Shown in pieces: positions 17,458 through 26,113 of a DNA stretch of 61,985 bases. Within the stretch, counting starts at the first letter, position 1, and each line of letters starts with the position of its first letter. The translations under genes were made by a program, and so were the position numbers. Below the pieces are notes generated by a model. The model did no database searches, had not been told where the DNA came from, and worked only from the letters and a program-made list of their open reading frames with translations. This DNA is from Alkalimonas sp. (GTDB lineage: Bacteria; Pseudomonadota; Gammaproteobacteria; Enterobacterales; Alteromonadaceae): the NCBI RefSeq assembly GCF_020831925.1, contig NZ_JAFIFQ010000015.1, forward strand, positions 1 through 61,985, given 5' to 3'.

Positions 17458-18351
17458 ATGTCCGGCGCACCCTCTTCCAAACGTCCTTCTGCTCGCCCGT
17501 CACGGGCAAAGAGCGCAAAACCCTGGGCGGAAAAAAATCATAAAAAAGCCGGAGGGCCTGCTCAGCCAGTGGCTGGCAGGGCAAGTAAACACGCATCGGA
17601 GCGGGCCGTTTCGCCACGTCCGGCTGAGCAGAAAATTTATGGCGAAAAAGCCTGTCAGGTGGTGTTTGCCAGGCGGCCGGAGGCCATTATCCGGCTGTAT
17701 TTAAATGCTGAGCAGGCCCCTAAGTGCGCTGCCATGATGAAGTATCTGGCCAAAGCCAAAAAAGCCTACCATCTGGTCGAGGATGCCGAGCTGGATAAAC
17801 TGGCCGCCAGTCAGCACCATGGTGGTATCGTGATGCTGGTGCAGCAGCCCGAGTCGCTGCCACTGCATCGTTATTTGCGCCAGCAAAAAGACGCCAACAG
17901 TGATTTGATCCTGGCGATGGATGGCGTCAGTAATCCGCACAATTTGGGCGCCATTGCCCGCACCTGTGCCCATTTTGGTGTCAAAGCCATCTTGCTGCCT
18001 GAAGCCCAGTTGCTGTACTCGGGCGCCTCGGTGCGCACTGCGGCCGGTGGGGCCGAGTTTGTGCAGGCAGTGCACTGCGAAATATTACCGGAAGCCTTGC
18101 TGCTGTGCCGTCAGGCCGGTTACCAGCTCATGAGCACTTCCAGCCATCAGGGCCAGTCGCTGTATCAAGGCCAGTTGCCGGCCCGGGCGGTGATGGTGTT
18201 TGGGGAAGAGATGTTTGGGGTATCCAAAGCAGTGGCGCAAAAAGCCGATACCTTGCTGCGTATTCCCGGCAGCAACCAGGTGGAGTCGCTGAATGTCAGC
18301 GTTGCAGCGGCTTTGATTATCGGTGAGTGGTACCGCCAGCATGGCGGCTAG
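17458..18351 (+). CDS. yfiF: SpoU/TrmH-family RNA methyltransferase (YfiF)
   Basis: A 297-residue SPOUT methyltransferase. The basic, low-complexity N-terminus (about 1-50) is followed by a substrate-binding domain beginning IYGEKACQVVFARRPEAIIRL, and the knotted catalytic domain with motif 1 SNPHNLGAIARTCAHFG, motif 2 VMVFGEEMFGV and motif 3 LNVSVAAALIIGEW. The overall pattern matches E. coli YfiF (also called TrmG) rather than RlmB or TrmH. The ATG at 17458 replaces an upstream in-frame ATG at 17413 that overlaps the promoter region. It probably methylates a ribose 2'-OH in tRNA or rRNA; the exact nucleotide is not inferable here. Confidence 0.9.
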   Translation: MSGAPSSKRPSARPSRAKSAKPWAEKNHKKAGGPAQPVAGRASKHASERAVSPRPAEQKIYGEKACQVVFARRPEAIIRLYLNAEQAPKCAAMMKYLAKAKKAYHLVEDAELDKLAASQHHGGIVMLVQQPESLPLHRYLRQQKDANSDLILAMDGVSNPHNLGAIARTCAHFGVKAILLPEAQLLYSGASVRTAAGGAEFVQAVHCEILPEALLLCRQAGYQLMSTSSHQGQSLYQGQLPARAVMVFGEEMFGVSKAVAQKADTLLRIPGSNQVESLNVSVAAALIIGEWYRQHGG

Positions 18352-18371
18352 TGTCCATCTAGAGACAACTG

Positions 18372-19598
18372 CTAATGCAGGTCATTTAAAGCGCTGATAC
18401 CGGCCTGACCGGAGCTAACTACCACCAGCCCGGAAGGTAGTCGCTTGTACTGCTGGCTGTCGAGCCGGGCATTAAAACCAATGCTGCTGTGCTCGGCGAT
18501 ACGGCAATTCTCTGCAACGATCACGTTTCGAAGCCGGCAGTTGGCACCCACCTCGATGTGGCCCATCAGCACACAATCCTCCAGCTCAGCGCCACGGTGG
18601 ATCCGGCAATGGCTGCCAATCACCGAGTGGCGAATGCTGGCATCCGATAGCTCACAGCCGGAACCAATCAGACTGTCCTGGATGCTGCTTTTATCAGAGC
18701 CAGCAAAATAACTGGGTGCTACAGGCTCCTTGCCAAACACAGGCCATTGCTCATTGTGCAACCGGACCGCCGGGTTTGGTCCCAGTAAATCCATATGTGC
18801 CTGAAAAAATGCATCCTGAGTACCGACATCCCGCCAGTAGTGCTGGCTTTCACCGGGCACCAGGTTGCTTGAAAAATCATACACATAGACCGGCTCTTTC
18901 GGGTACATAGCCGGAATAATATCGTGGCCAAAATCATGGCGGGACAGCATTTTTTTCGAATCCTGCTGCAACGATTGAAACAGGCAGTAGCGGTTAAACA
19001 GGTAGTTGCCCATCGACACCAGCACCATGCCATTGCTGTCAATCAAATGCTTGATTTGGTGCGGCCTGGGCTTTTCGTAAAAGCCGGTGACCCGCTGGTT
19101 GTTATCCATGGCGATAACACCAAACTGAGGTGCTAGTTCGGCCGCTACCGGCATGGCGGCAATGGTCATACCGGCTTCTCGCTCCAGATGAAAATCAAGC
19201 ATCTGACGAAAATCCATTTTGTACACATGATCGGCGCTTAGTACCAAGAGGTGCGTGGCAAGGCTGTGTTCAAACTGCTGCAATTGCTGAAAAACGGCAC
19301 CGGCGGTGCCTTTTAGTTTGGTTTCTCTGGTTTTAACCAGATGAATATCGGCCGGGCAGCGATGTTTCGACCATTGCTGGTGCAAGTAGTGATGCAAGCC
19401 ATCCACCAGGTACTGACCCAGCACCCAAAGTTCATCACAGCCAGAGTTGATGCAGTTGCTCAGCACAAAATCAATCACCCGGTAATGGCCGGCAAAGGCA
19501 ACGGCAGGCTTGGCGCAGTGGCTGGTCAGGGGCCACAGTCGACTGCCCTGACCACCGGCCAGAATAATACAACCCAACCGCTGATGCTGCTTTGGCAT
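18372..19598 (-). CDS. glgC: Glucose-1-phosphate adenylyltransferase (ADP-glucose pyrophosphorylase)
   Basis: A 408-residue enzyme that makes ADP-glucose from ATP and glucose-1-phosphate for glycogen synthesis. The N-terminal nucleotidyltransferase has GGQGSRLWPLT (about 15-25), FVLSNCINSG and LVLSADHVYKMD. The C-terminal left-handed beta-helix repeats are visible (IGSGCELSDASI, VIGSHCRIHRGAELEDCVLMG). The start at 19598 gives the family N-terminus and has a GGAG upstream; the frame is open 19 codons further. It is unusual that glgA, glgB, glgX or glgP are not next to it. A 20-bp palindrome lies about 45 bp upstream of the start. Confidence 0.9.
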   Translation of the reverse strand: MPKQHQRLGCIILAGGQGSRLWPLTSHCAKPAVAFAGHYRVIDFVLSNCINSGCDELWVLGQYLVDGLHHYLHQQWSKHRCPADIHLVKTRETKLKGTAGAVFQQLQQFEHSLATHLLVLSADHVYKMDFRQMLDFHLEREAGMTIAAMPVAAELAPQFGVIAMDNNQRVTGFYEKPRPHQIKHLIDSNGMVLVSMGNYLFNRYCLFQSLQQDSKKMLSRHDFGHDIIPAMYPKEPVYVYDFSSNLVPGESQHYWRDVGTQDAFFQAHMDLLGPNPAVRLHNEQWPVFGKEPVAPSYFAGSDKSSIQDSLIGSGCELSDASIRHSVIGSHCRIHRGAELEDCVLMGHIEVGANCRLRNVIVAENCRIAEHSSIGFNARLDSQQYKRLPSGLVVVSSGQAGISALNDLH

Positions 19599-19642
19599 GC
19601 CGCTACTCCGCTCAATCTGCTTATGGTGGACTACTAGGTATA

Positions 19643-19662
19643 GCAGTCTTTGCAAAGACTGC
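19643..19662. promoter_or_regulatory. Perfect 20-bp palindrome upstream of glgC
   Basis: Half-site GCAGTCTTTG followed directly by its reverse complement CAAAGACTGC. It lies 44 bp before the glgC ATG, in a 164-bp gap, where an operator would be expected. No known regulator site was recognised, and there is no T-run, so a terminator is unlikely. Confidence 0.45.
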
Positions 19663-19762
19663 CTTGAGCTGCATCATAGAAAGTGGTGATATTTTGTACA
19701 GCGATCTTATTGAATGCTAAAAACCACTGCTTAAATTGCCGGATATGGTGAAAAATTTGGTG

Positions 19763-20008
19763 CTAGCCTGGCAAAGCATCGCCCAGATAACGAAAACGTG
19801 GCACCAGGGTGCCATGGTATTGCACCTGTTCACAGAACATGGCCAGCGGCCGGGCCCAAAGAGCGCGCTGGCCATAAAGTGGCCGGTAAATAACCAGCCA
19901 TTCTTCGGTTTCGCTATGGCGGGCCAGATCCACCACCTGATAATAAGGGCCTTTGTAATGCTGGTAATAGCCAGGCTGAATGAGGGGATTATCAGGCTCG
20001 GTTTTCAT
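19763..20008 (-). CDS. DUF1653 domain protein
   Basis: An 81-residue protein: [33 protein letters not shown] and [13 protein letters not shown] are the DUF1653 signature. The domain is of unknown function and usually a stand-alone small protein. The start ATG at 20008 lies inside the last codons of ruvX (17-base overlap), so it is probably translated from the same mRNA. The frame is open further upstream within ruvX, but family length favours this start. Confidence 0.82.
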   Translation of the reverse strand: MKTEPDNPLIQPGYYQHYKGPYYQVVDLARHSETEEWLVIYRPLYGQRALWARPLAMFCEQVQYHGTLVPRFRYLGDALPG

Positions 20009-20420
20009 ACCAGCTCTCAAAAATAAGCACGGCCGAAACGCTATCGACTTTGTCTTTGCTGAGGTTACGAAAACCGCCTTCGGCAAAGAGTTGCTGCCTG
20101 GCGTCGGCGGTGGTCAGGCGTTCGTCATGCAGTTCGACCGGCAGCCCAAAGCGGCCATGCAGCCGGTTGGCAAACTTGCGGGTGCGCACGGTAAAGTCCT
20201 GCTCAGTGCCATCCATATTCAGTGGCAGGCCAACCAGTAACAGATCCGGTTGCCATTCTTTAAGTAGCTTCTCAATCTGGTCCCAATCCGGAATGCCATC
20301 ACGGGCTTTCAGGGCTGCCAGCACACTGGCGCTGCCGGTCAGTTCCTGACCGATGGCAACGCCGATACTTTTGGTGCCGTAATCAAAGGTTAAAATCGAG
20401 CGGTGTTTATCCGTGCTCAT
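19992..20420 (-). CDS. ruvX: RuvX/YqgF, Holliday-junction-resolvase-fold nuclease
   Basis: A 142-residue RNase H-like nuclease that is known from family work to act in 16S pre-rRNA 5'-end processing, and was earlier proposed as a Holliday junction resolvase. Active-site segments are visible: [11 protein letters not shown] (Asp13), [21 protein letters not shown] and [15 protein letters not shown]. It follows yqgE with a one-base TAATG overlap, which is the conserved gammaproteobacterial order, and overlaps the DUF1653 gene. Confidence 0.95.
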   Translation of the reverse strand: MSTDKHRSILTFDYGTKSIGVAIGQELTGSASVLAALKARDGIPDWDQIEKLLKEWQPDLLLVGLPLNMDGTEQDFTVRTRKFANRLHGRFGLPVELHDERLTTADARQQLFAEGGFRNLSKDKVDSVSAVLIFESWYENRA

Positions 20421-20977
20421 TAAGCATGTCCTGCGACGCTACTCAGTTGCCAGGTTTCGATGCCCATTTTCTTGGTAGCCGCTTGCCATTTGTAAGCATG
20501 GGCCAGGTCAAAAATGATGCTGCTATCGGCCGGGATCACCAGCCAGGAGTTGTCGGCAATTTCCTGCTCCAGTTGGCCTGCTACCCAGCCGGCATAACCA
20601 AGCGCCAGCAAGAACTTGTTTGGCCCTTCCTGGGTGGTAAGCTGTTGCAGGATATCTTTCGAGGTGGTGATCATCAGATCATCGTCCAGTCGCATGCTGC
20701 TCATGTAGCCTGGTTGCGCCTTGTGCAGCACAAAACCGCGATCGGCCTGTACCGGGCCGCCAGCACAAACGGCGCGCTCAGTGACAGGGTTTTTCGGGTC
20801 GAATTCGATATCCAGTTGTTGCAGTAAATCGCCAATGGTGGCTTTAAGTGGGTGATTGATGACGATACCCATGGCACCGTCTTCATTGTGCTCACAGATA
20901 TAGGTGACGCTGCGTTGAAAAAATGGGTCTTGCAGCGATGGCATAGCAATCAAAAAGTGATGCTCAAACGTATTCAT
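20420..20977 (-). CDS. yqgE: YqgE/AlgH family protein
   Basis: A 185-residue cytoplasmic protein of the UPF0301 family. Family landmarks are [22 protein letters not shown] (about 9-30), [27 protein letters not shown] and [16 protein letters not shown]. Function is not established, though AlgH was named from an alginate-regulation phenotype in Pseudomonas. It is translationally coupled to ruvX. A hairpin lies between it and the upstream gshB gene. Confidence 0.93.
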   Translation of the reverse strand: MNTFEHHFLIAMPSLQDPFFQRSVTYICEHNEDGAMGIVINHPLKATIGDLLQQLDIEFDPKNPVTERAVCAGGPVQADRGFVLHKAQPGYMSSMRLDDDLMITTSKDILQQLTTQEGPNKFLLALGYAGWVAGQLEQEIADNSWLVIPADSSIIFDLAHAYKWQAATKKMGIETWQLSSVAGHA

Positions 20978-20998
20978 GCTGCGCTCCTTATTCGCTAC

Positions 20999-21020
20999 CA
21001 GCCAACCTTATTGTTGGCTG
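20999..21020. other. Hairpin between gshB and yqgE
   Basis: CAGCCAAC - 6-base loop - GTTGGCTG is a perfect 8-bp stem downstream of gshB and 22 bp before the yqgE start. There is no T-run on the coding strand. It may be an mRNA processing or partial-termination site rather than a strong terminator. Confidence 0.4.
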
Positions 21021-21038
21021 GGAACAGACTAGGTACTT

Positions 21039-21992
21039 CTAATGACCGAGCAATTGTTCAATGGCATCAAACAGCTGACCGGTAATATGGACGGGAGCTT
21101 CGGCTTCAATTTCCCGCACACAGGTAGGGCTGGTTACATTGATCTCTGTAAGTTTATCACCAATTATATCCAAGCCTACAAAAATAAGTCCTTTCGCCTT
21201 TAATGTTGGGCCAACGGCTTCGGCGATAACCCGGTCACTATCGCTCAGTGGGCGTACCTCACCACGGCCGCCGGCGGCCAGATTGCCCCGGGTTTCACCC
21301 TTGGCAGGTATCCGTGCCAGCACATAAGGGATTGGCTCCCCATTGACCATTAAAATGCGTTTATCGCCTTCTTTGATGGCTGGAATAAACTGCTGAGCCA
21401 TGGCATAGCGGCTGTTGTGCGCGGTCAAGGTTTCCAACACCACGCCAACATTCGGATCATCGGCTTTTAGCCGGAAAATAGAGGCGCCACCCATGCCATC
21501 CAACGGTTTAATGATGACATCCTGGTGCTCTTGCCAGAAGGCTTTTAGTCGGGCTGAGTCGCGGCTGACCAGAGTTTTTGGCGTGTATTGGCTAAACCAG
21601 CTGGTGTAGAGCTTTTCATTGGCATCGCGCAGGCTTTGCGGCTTGTTGACAATAAGACAGCCTTGCTGCTCAGCCAGTTCCAGCATGTAGGTAGCGTAAA
21701 TGTACTCGGTATCAAAGGGAGGATCTTTGCGCATCAGCACCGCATCCAGCTCGCCTAGCGCGATATCTTGCTCCTGACCAAACTGGTACCAGTTGGCAGG
21801 GTCTTCCTCCACCATCAGCAAGCGTGAGCAAGCCCGGGCCTGACCTTCCAGCAAGTACAAGTCTGCCATTTCCATGTAATGAATGGTGTAGCCGCGTCGC
21901 TGTGCTTCCAGCAACATGGCGAAACTGGTGTCTTTTTTGATGGTGATGTCCGCAATGGGGTCCATCACAATACCTATGCTAAGTGCTGTCAT
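21039..21992 (-). CDS. gshB: Glutathione synthetase
   Basis: A 317-residue ATP-grasp ligase that joins gamma-glutamylcysteine and glycine. The N-terminus IGIVMDPIADITIKKDTSFAML and the segments VIIKPLDGMGGASIF, GDKRILMVNGEPIPYVLAR and INVTSPTCVREIE match E. coli GshB. The ATG at 21992 is preceded by CTGAGGATCTT; an upstream in-frame extension of 14 codons overlaps rsmE and is discarded. The gene follows rsmE by 7 bp and is part of the conserved rsmE-gshB-yqgE-ruvX operon. Confidence 0.96.
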   Translation of the reverse strand: MTALSIGIVMDPIADITIKKDTSFAMLLEAQRRGYTIHYMEMADLYLLEGQARACSRLLMVEEDPANWYQFGQEQDIALGELDAVLMRKDPPFDTEYIYATYMLELAEQQGCLIVNKPQSLRDANEKLYTSWFSQYTPKTLVSRDSARLKAFWQEHQDVIIKPLDGMGGASIFRLKADDPNVGVVLETLTAHNSRYAMAQQFIPAIKEGDKRILMVNGEPIPYVLARIPAKGETRGNLAAGGRGEVRPLSDSDRVIAEAVGPTLKAKGLIFVGLDIIGDKLTEINVTSPTCVREIEAEAPVHITGQLFDAIEQLLGH

Positions 21993-21999
21993 AAGATCC

Positions 22000-22725
22000 T
22001 CAGGCGAGATCGCCAAATTGCAGCTGCAGGGCACTGATGGCCGTCAGTGCAGCTGTTTCGGTACGCAATACTCTGGGACCAAGTCGAATACCCAGATAAC
22101 CTGCTGCCAGGGCAGCTGTCATTTCTTGCTCACTAAAGCCACCTTCTGGGCCTATCATCAGGCGAATACAACCAGCTGGCTTTAGTGTCTTAATGGTGTC
22201 GGTTGCCCATGGATGCAAGGTCAACTTAAGATCTTTTGTTGGCTCGGCCAGCCAGTTTGCCAGTTGCAGAGCGGGCAGAATTTTGGGGACCCGGCTACGG
22301 CCAGACTGCTCGCAGGCAGAGTGGACAATTTTCTGCCATTGTTGCTGCTTTTTTTCCAGCCGCTCGCCATCCAGTTTGACACCACAACGTTCAGAGAATA
22401 GCGGTGTAATGCTGCTCACGCCCAGCTCCACCGCTTTTTGGATGGCAAAGTCCATCCTATCACCACGGGAAATGACTTGTCCCAGATGCAAACTTAAGTT
22501 GGATTCAGTTGCATTGGGTTCTGAGCCAGTTATCGAAACCAATACCTGTTTCTTGCTAACCTGCTCAATGTTGGCCGCGTAGTTGTTACCATCGCCATTA
22601 AAAAGCTGCAAGGCATCACCTGATTGCATCCGCAGCACCCGGCCGATGTGTGCGGCCGCTTCGTCTGGCAGTGCCAATGAGGATGCGTTTAGTGGTAAGT
22701 CGACAAAGATTCTGGGGATACGCAT
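22000..22725 (-). CDS. rsmE: 16S rRNA (uracil-N3-1498)-methyltransferase RsmE
   Basis: A 241-residue SPOUT methyltransferase that makes m3U1498 in 16S rRNA. An N-terminal PUA-like domain (RIPRIFVDLPL ... HIGRVLRMQSGDALQLFNG) is followed by the knot domain with KAVELGVSSITPLFSERC, RLMIGPEGGFSEQE and LGPRVLRTETAALTAI. It is the first gene of the rsmE-gshB-yqgE-ruvX operon. The promoter should lie in the gap before 22725, next to the abgT terminator. Confidence 0.95.
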   Translation of the reverse strand: MRIPRIFVDLPLNASSLALPDEAAAHIGRVLRMQSGDALQLFNGDGNNYAANIEQVSKKQVLVSITGSEPNATESNLSLHLGQVISRGDRMDFAIQKAVELGVSSITPLFSERCGVKLDGERLEKKQQQWQKIVHSACEQSGRSRVPKILPALQLANWLAEPTKDLKLTLHPWATDTIKTLKPAGCIRLMIGPEGGFSEQEMTAALAAGYLGIRLGPRVLRTETAALTAISALQLQFGDLA

Positions 22726-22780
22726 AGGAAGTTATGGTTAGGGCGAATAGGGCTATGGTAACAATTTGCAGTGAATTGCC

Positions 22781-22806
22781 AAAGAAAAACCCGCCGAAGC
22801 GGGTTT
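22781..22806 (-). terminator. Intrinsic terminator of the abgT-like gene
   Basis: On the minus strand, AAACCCGC - TTCG - GCGGGTTT forms an 8-bp stem with a stable tetraloop, followed by TTCTTT. It lies 19 bp after the abgT stop. Confidence 0.9.
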
Positions 22807-22824
22807 GATAGCAAGCATTAAATC

Positions 22825-24396
22825 TTATCCGGCCGGGAAGCTATGGCTGGCGCCGACACCGAGCGGGATATCAAAGCCCCAGAACAGCAGTAAGAAAGCT
22901 GTCCAGCAGATCAGTAAGGTCACAGTAAAGGGCAGCATTAAGGATATCAGGGTACCAATACCACTATTTTTAACGTACTTCTGGCAGAACACCACGATCA
23001 GTGGGAAGTAAGGCAGCAGTGGGGTAATAATGTTGGTACTGGAGTCACCGACCCGGTAGGCGGCCTGGGTTAGATCCGGCGAGACACCCAGCTCCATCAG
23101 CATCGGCACCATAATGGCACCAATCAATGCCCACTTGGCCGAAGCTGAGCCGACCATCAGATTGACAAAACCGGTCAGCAGCACAATACCAATTAAGGTA
23201 AAGCCCATTGGGAACGCCATTTCTTTTAACCAGTTGGCCCCTTTAATGGCCATTAATGCTCCCAGGTTAGACTGACCAAAGGCATAGATAAACTGAGCGC
23301 AGAAAAATGCCATCACGATGTAATAGCCCATACCGCTCATGGCTTTGCTCATCCCTTCGACCACATCGCGGTGGCTGCGCACTGTGCCCGCGACATAACC
23401 ATAGACCACACCAGGGATTAAAAAGAAAATAAAGATTAACGAAACAATGGATCGCATCAGTGGCGCGGCAGCATCAGCCAGTTCGCCAGCGTCACTGCGC
23501 CAGGCTGACCCTTCTGGTAGCGCAGAAATCACCAGCAAAACAAAAGCTGCCACCATGGAAAAGGCGGCCCATGCCAACCCTTTTTTCTCACGGTTGGTCA
23601 GTTCATCCATCACCGGTAAATCGGCCGCATCGGCATCCACTTTGGTGTTTTTCAGCCGAGGCTCAATCACCTTATCGGTCAGGAACCAGCCAACCAAAAT
23701 CACTAAGAAGGTGGAAGCGGTGGTGAAGTAGAAATTATTCAGTGGGTTGATTACTAGATCCGCGGCTGCCGGATGCGCCGACAAATTCACCGCTTCCTGG
23801 GTAAAAGCGGCCAGCATTGGGTCCAGGCTGGACGGAATAAAGAAGGTTGCGGAAAAACCACCAGACACGCCGGCAAAAGCTGCGGCGATACCGGCCAGCG
23901 GGTGACGACCAGCCGCATAGAAAATCACGGCACCAAGAGGAATAACCAAGACATAGCCAGCATCGACCGCCACGTGGCTCAGTATACCTACAGCGATCAG
24001 CACTGGGGTAAGCAGCATTTTTGGCGTAACACTCAAAATAGAGCGCAGACCAGCGTTAATAAAACCGGTGTGTTCAGAAACCCCTAAGCCCAGCATAGCT
24101 ACCAACACAATACCCAAGGGCGCAAAGGTAACAAAGGTATTGACCATGCGAGAGGTGAATTCAGTGAGCGAACTGCCTGCCAGCAGGTTGGCAATTTGAA
24201 TGGATTCGCCAGTACGCGGGTCAACTTCATTGAAGCTAACACCGGACAGCAGCCAGGAGGCGACCCAGACAAACACCATCAGAAGGGCAAATAGAATAGC
24301 CGGATCGGGTAGCTTGTTCCCGACTACTTCAATAGCGTTTAGGGCGCGATTGAGCATGCTCTGCTTTTCAGCTGGAGCGGCCTGTTGTGCGGACAT
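22825..24396 (-). CDS. AbgT-family transporter
   Basis: A 523-residue inner-membrane protein with about 11-13 hydrophobic segments. Family stretches are LPDPAILFALLMVFVWVASW near the N-terminus, FAPLGIVLVAMLGLGVSEHTGF, HVAVDAGYVLVIPLGAVIF, AAAFAGVSGGFSAT and a C-terminal RVGDSSTNIITPLLPYFPL. AbgT carries p-aminobenzoyl-glutamate in E. coli; other members export sulfonamides or are uncharacterised, so the substrate is open. The ATG at 24396 has an AAGGA upstream. It is a single-gene unit with its own terminator, between metK and rsmE. Confidence 0.92.
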   Translation of the reverse strand: MSAQQAAPAEKQSMLNRALNAIEVVGNKLPDPAILFALLMVFVWVASWLLSGVSFNEVDPRTGESIQIANLLAGSSLTEFTSRMVNTFVTFAPLGIVLVAMLGLGVSEHTGFINAGLRSILSVTPKMLLTPVLIAVGILSHVAVDAGYVLVIPLGAVIFYAAGRHPLAGIAAAFAGVSGGFSATFFIPSSLDPMLAAFTQEAVNLSAHPAAADLVINPLNNFYFTTASTFLVILVGWFLTDKVIEPRLKNTKVDADAADLPVMDELTNREKKGLAWAAFSMVAAFVLLVISALPEGSAWRSDAGELADAAAPLMRSIVSLIFIFFLIPGVVYGYVAGTVRSHRDVVEGMSKAMSGMGYYIVMAFFCAQFIYAFGQSNLGALMAIKGANWLKEMAFPMGFTLIGIVLLTGFVNLMVGSASAKWALIGAIMVPMLMELGVSPDLTQAAYRVGDSSTNIITPLLPYFPLIVVFCQKYVKNSGIGTLISLMLPFTVTLLICWTAFLLLFWGFDIPLGVGASHSFPAG

Positions 24397-24562
24397 AGGT
24401 TTTCCTTGTAATTTTTATGGGGCGAGCGTGCGCCGTGTTCCCCTGAAGCTTCTATTTTTACAGCGGTCTGAACATCAATACTCAGACAAGGCTGCCTTAT
24501 CATACACAAAAAACAGCCGGGTGAAACCGTTGTTTGGCTGCCATACGCTGGAGCCTGGCCAG

Positions 24563-24588
24563 AAAAAAGGAGAGCCTAAGCTCTCCTT
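24563..24588 (-). terminator. Intrinsic terminator of metK
   Basis: On the minus strand AAGGAGAGC - loop of 4 - GCTCTCC, followed by six T. It is 22 bp beyond the metK stop, in the 213-bp gap before the abgT-like gene. Confidence 0.9.
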
Positions 24589-24609
24589 GAGTGCAGCCAG
24601 ACCACAGGC

Positions 24610-25758
24610 TTACTTAGCGTATTGACGCAGAGCTTCTGCTTTGTCGGTTTGCTCCCACGGGAACTCGTTGCGACCAAAATGACCATAGGCCGCGGTTGGC
24701 AGATAGATAGGACGCTCCAGTTGCAGCATATCAATCAGGCCGTAGGGGCGCAGATCAAAATGCTCGCGGATCAAACCAATCAGCTGGCTTTCTTCCAGCT
24801 TGCTGGTGCCAAAGGTTTCGACACTGATGGAGGTAGGCTCAGCTACACCAATGGCGTAAGACACCTGAATTTCACAGCGATCGGCCAGGCCTGCAGCAAC
24901 AATATTTTTTGCCACATAGCGGGCAGCGTAAGCAGCCGAGCGGTCTACCTTGGATGGATCCTTACCAGAGAAAGCACCTCCACCGTGACGGGCCATGCCA
25001 CCGTATGTATCCACGATGATCTTGCGGCCAGTCAGACCACAGTCGCCCATAGGGCCACCAATCACAAAACGGCCGGTTGGGTTAATAAAGAATTTGGTGC
25101 TGCTGGTCAGCCATTCGCCAGGTAATACTGGCTTGATGATTTCTTCCATCACTGCTTCGCGCAAGTCCTCGGTGCTGATGGTGTCGCAATGTTGGGTGGA
25201 TAACACCACCGCATCAATACCCACCGGCTTGCCATCTTCGTAAATGAAGCTGAGCTGAGATTTGGCGTCTGGGCGCAACCAGGGCAGGGTACCATTTTTA
25301 CGTACTTGTGCCTGGCGCTGCACCAAACGGTGTGAATAGGTGATCGGGGCAGGCATCAGCACGTCGGTTTCATTGCTTGCATAACCAAACATCAGACCCT
25401 GATCACCGGCACCTTGTTCTTTCGGATCGGCTCGGTCCACACCCTGATTGATATCTGGTGATTGCTTGCCAATGGCATTTAATACTGCACAAGAGTCGGC
25501 ATCAAAGCCCATATCGGAATGCACATAGCCGATTTCGCGCACGGTTTTACGAGTCAGTTCTTCAATATCCACCCAGGCGCTGGTGCTGATTTCACCACCC
25601 ACCAGCACCATGCCGGTTTTAACGAAGGTTTCGCAGGCAACCCGCGCTTTTGGATCTTGTGCCAAAATGGCATCCAGCACCGCATCAGAGATCTGATCGG
25701 CAATTTTATCCGGATGTCCTTCGGATACGGATTCAGAAGTAAAGATATGTTGTGCCAT
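24610..25758 (-). CDS. metK: S-adenosylmethionine synthetase
   Basis: A 382-residue enzyme that makes SAM from methionine and ATP. Signatures: [25 protein letters not shown] (N-terminal), [12 protein letters not shown] (ATP-binding hexapeptide region), [27 protein letters not shown], and the C-terminal [10 protein letters not shown]. The start at 25758 ([10 protein letters not shown]) matches the family; an ATG 15 bp upstream is also in frame. It is divergent from tkt across a 355-bp gap that contains a perfect MetJ-type box (25887-25894), consistent with methionine control. Confidence 0.97.
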   Translation of the reverse strand: MAQHIFTSESVSEGHPDKIADQISDAVLDAILAQDPKARVACETFVKTGMVLVGGEISTSAWVDIEELTRKTVREIGYVHSDMGFDADSCAVLNAIGKQSPDINQGVDRADPKEQGAGDQGLMFGYASNETDVLMPAPITYSHRLVQRQAQVRKNGTLPWLRPDAKSQLSFIYEDGKPVGIDAVVLSTQHCDTISTEDLREAVMEEIIKPVLPGEWLTSSTKFFINPTGRFVIGGPMGDCGLTGRKIIVDTYGGMARHGGGAFSGKDPSKVDRSAAYAARYVAKNIVAAGLADRCEIQVSYAIGVAEPTSISVETFGTSKLEESQLIGLIREHFDLRPYGLIDMLQLERPIYLPTAAYGHFGRNEFPWEQTDKAEALRQYAK

Positions 25759-26113
25759 GGGCCTGTTATCCATTGAAAAAAGTTAAATACATAGCTCCCG
25801 CTGCAAAGAGTTACCAGTGCGGGTGCCGATTTATAACGGCTATTTTAGAGAAATCGATCAGTCTTGGCTAGAAAAAGTTGACGGCCAGACGTCTTTGACG
25901 CTGTATCGTTGGGCCAGTAATGATGTTTATGGTGCGTTTCCATGCATTGTTGCACGATTTAAATTTGCCATTGGCCGATGGCTGGGCGAAAATACGCAGC
26001 ACAAAAAGCAGGGCAGTAAGACCCTGTCGCATACTCACGGTATAACAGCACTATGCAGGGTGATGGTTTTGCCATGACTCAAGCCAATTTTTACCAACTA
26101 CCCAGGAGTTAGC
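25759..26113. other. Divergent metK/tkt intergenic region (355 bp)
   Basis: No convincing gene is seen: the open frame at 25817-26077 has no Shine-Dalgarno and no recognisable product. The region should contain the metK promoter on the minus strand and the tkt promoter on the plus strand. The only recognisable element is the MetJ-type box. The tkt Shine-Dalgarno is CAGGAG, 6 bp before its ATG. Confidence 0.6.
25879..25894. promoter_or_regulatory. Candidate MetJ operator upstream of metK
   Basis: AGACGTCT at 25887-25894 is identical to the consensus MetJ half-operator (met box). The neighbouring 8-mer TGACGGCC (25879-25886) matches 5 of 8 positions. MetJ binds tandem met boxes and represses metK in enterics. 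The pair lies about 121-136 bp upstream of the metK start. A search for metJ elsewhere in the genome would decide. Confidence 0.5.

Noticed and set aside
25817-26077. 86-codon frame in the metK/tkt gap
   Set aside because: No Shine-Dalgarno and no recognisable product; it lies where the two divergent promoters should be.
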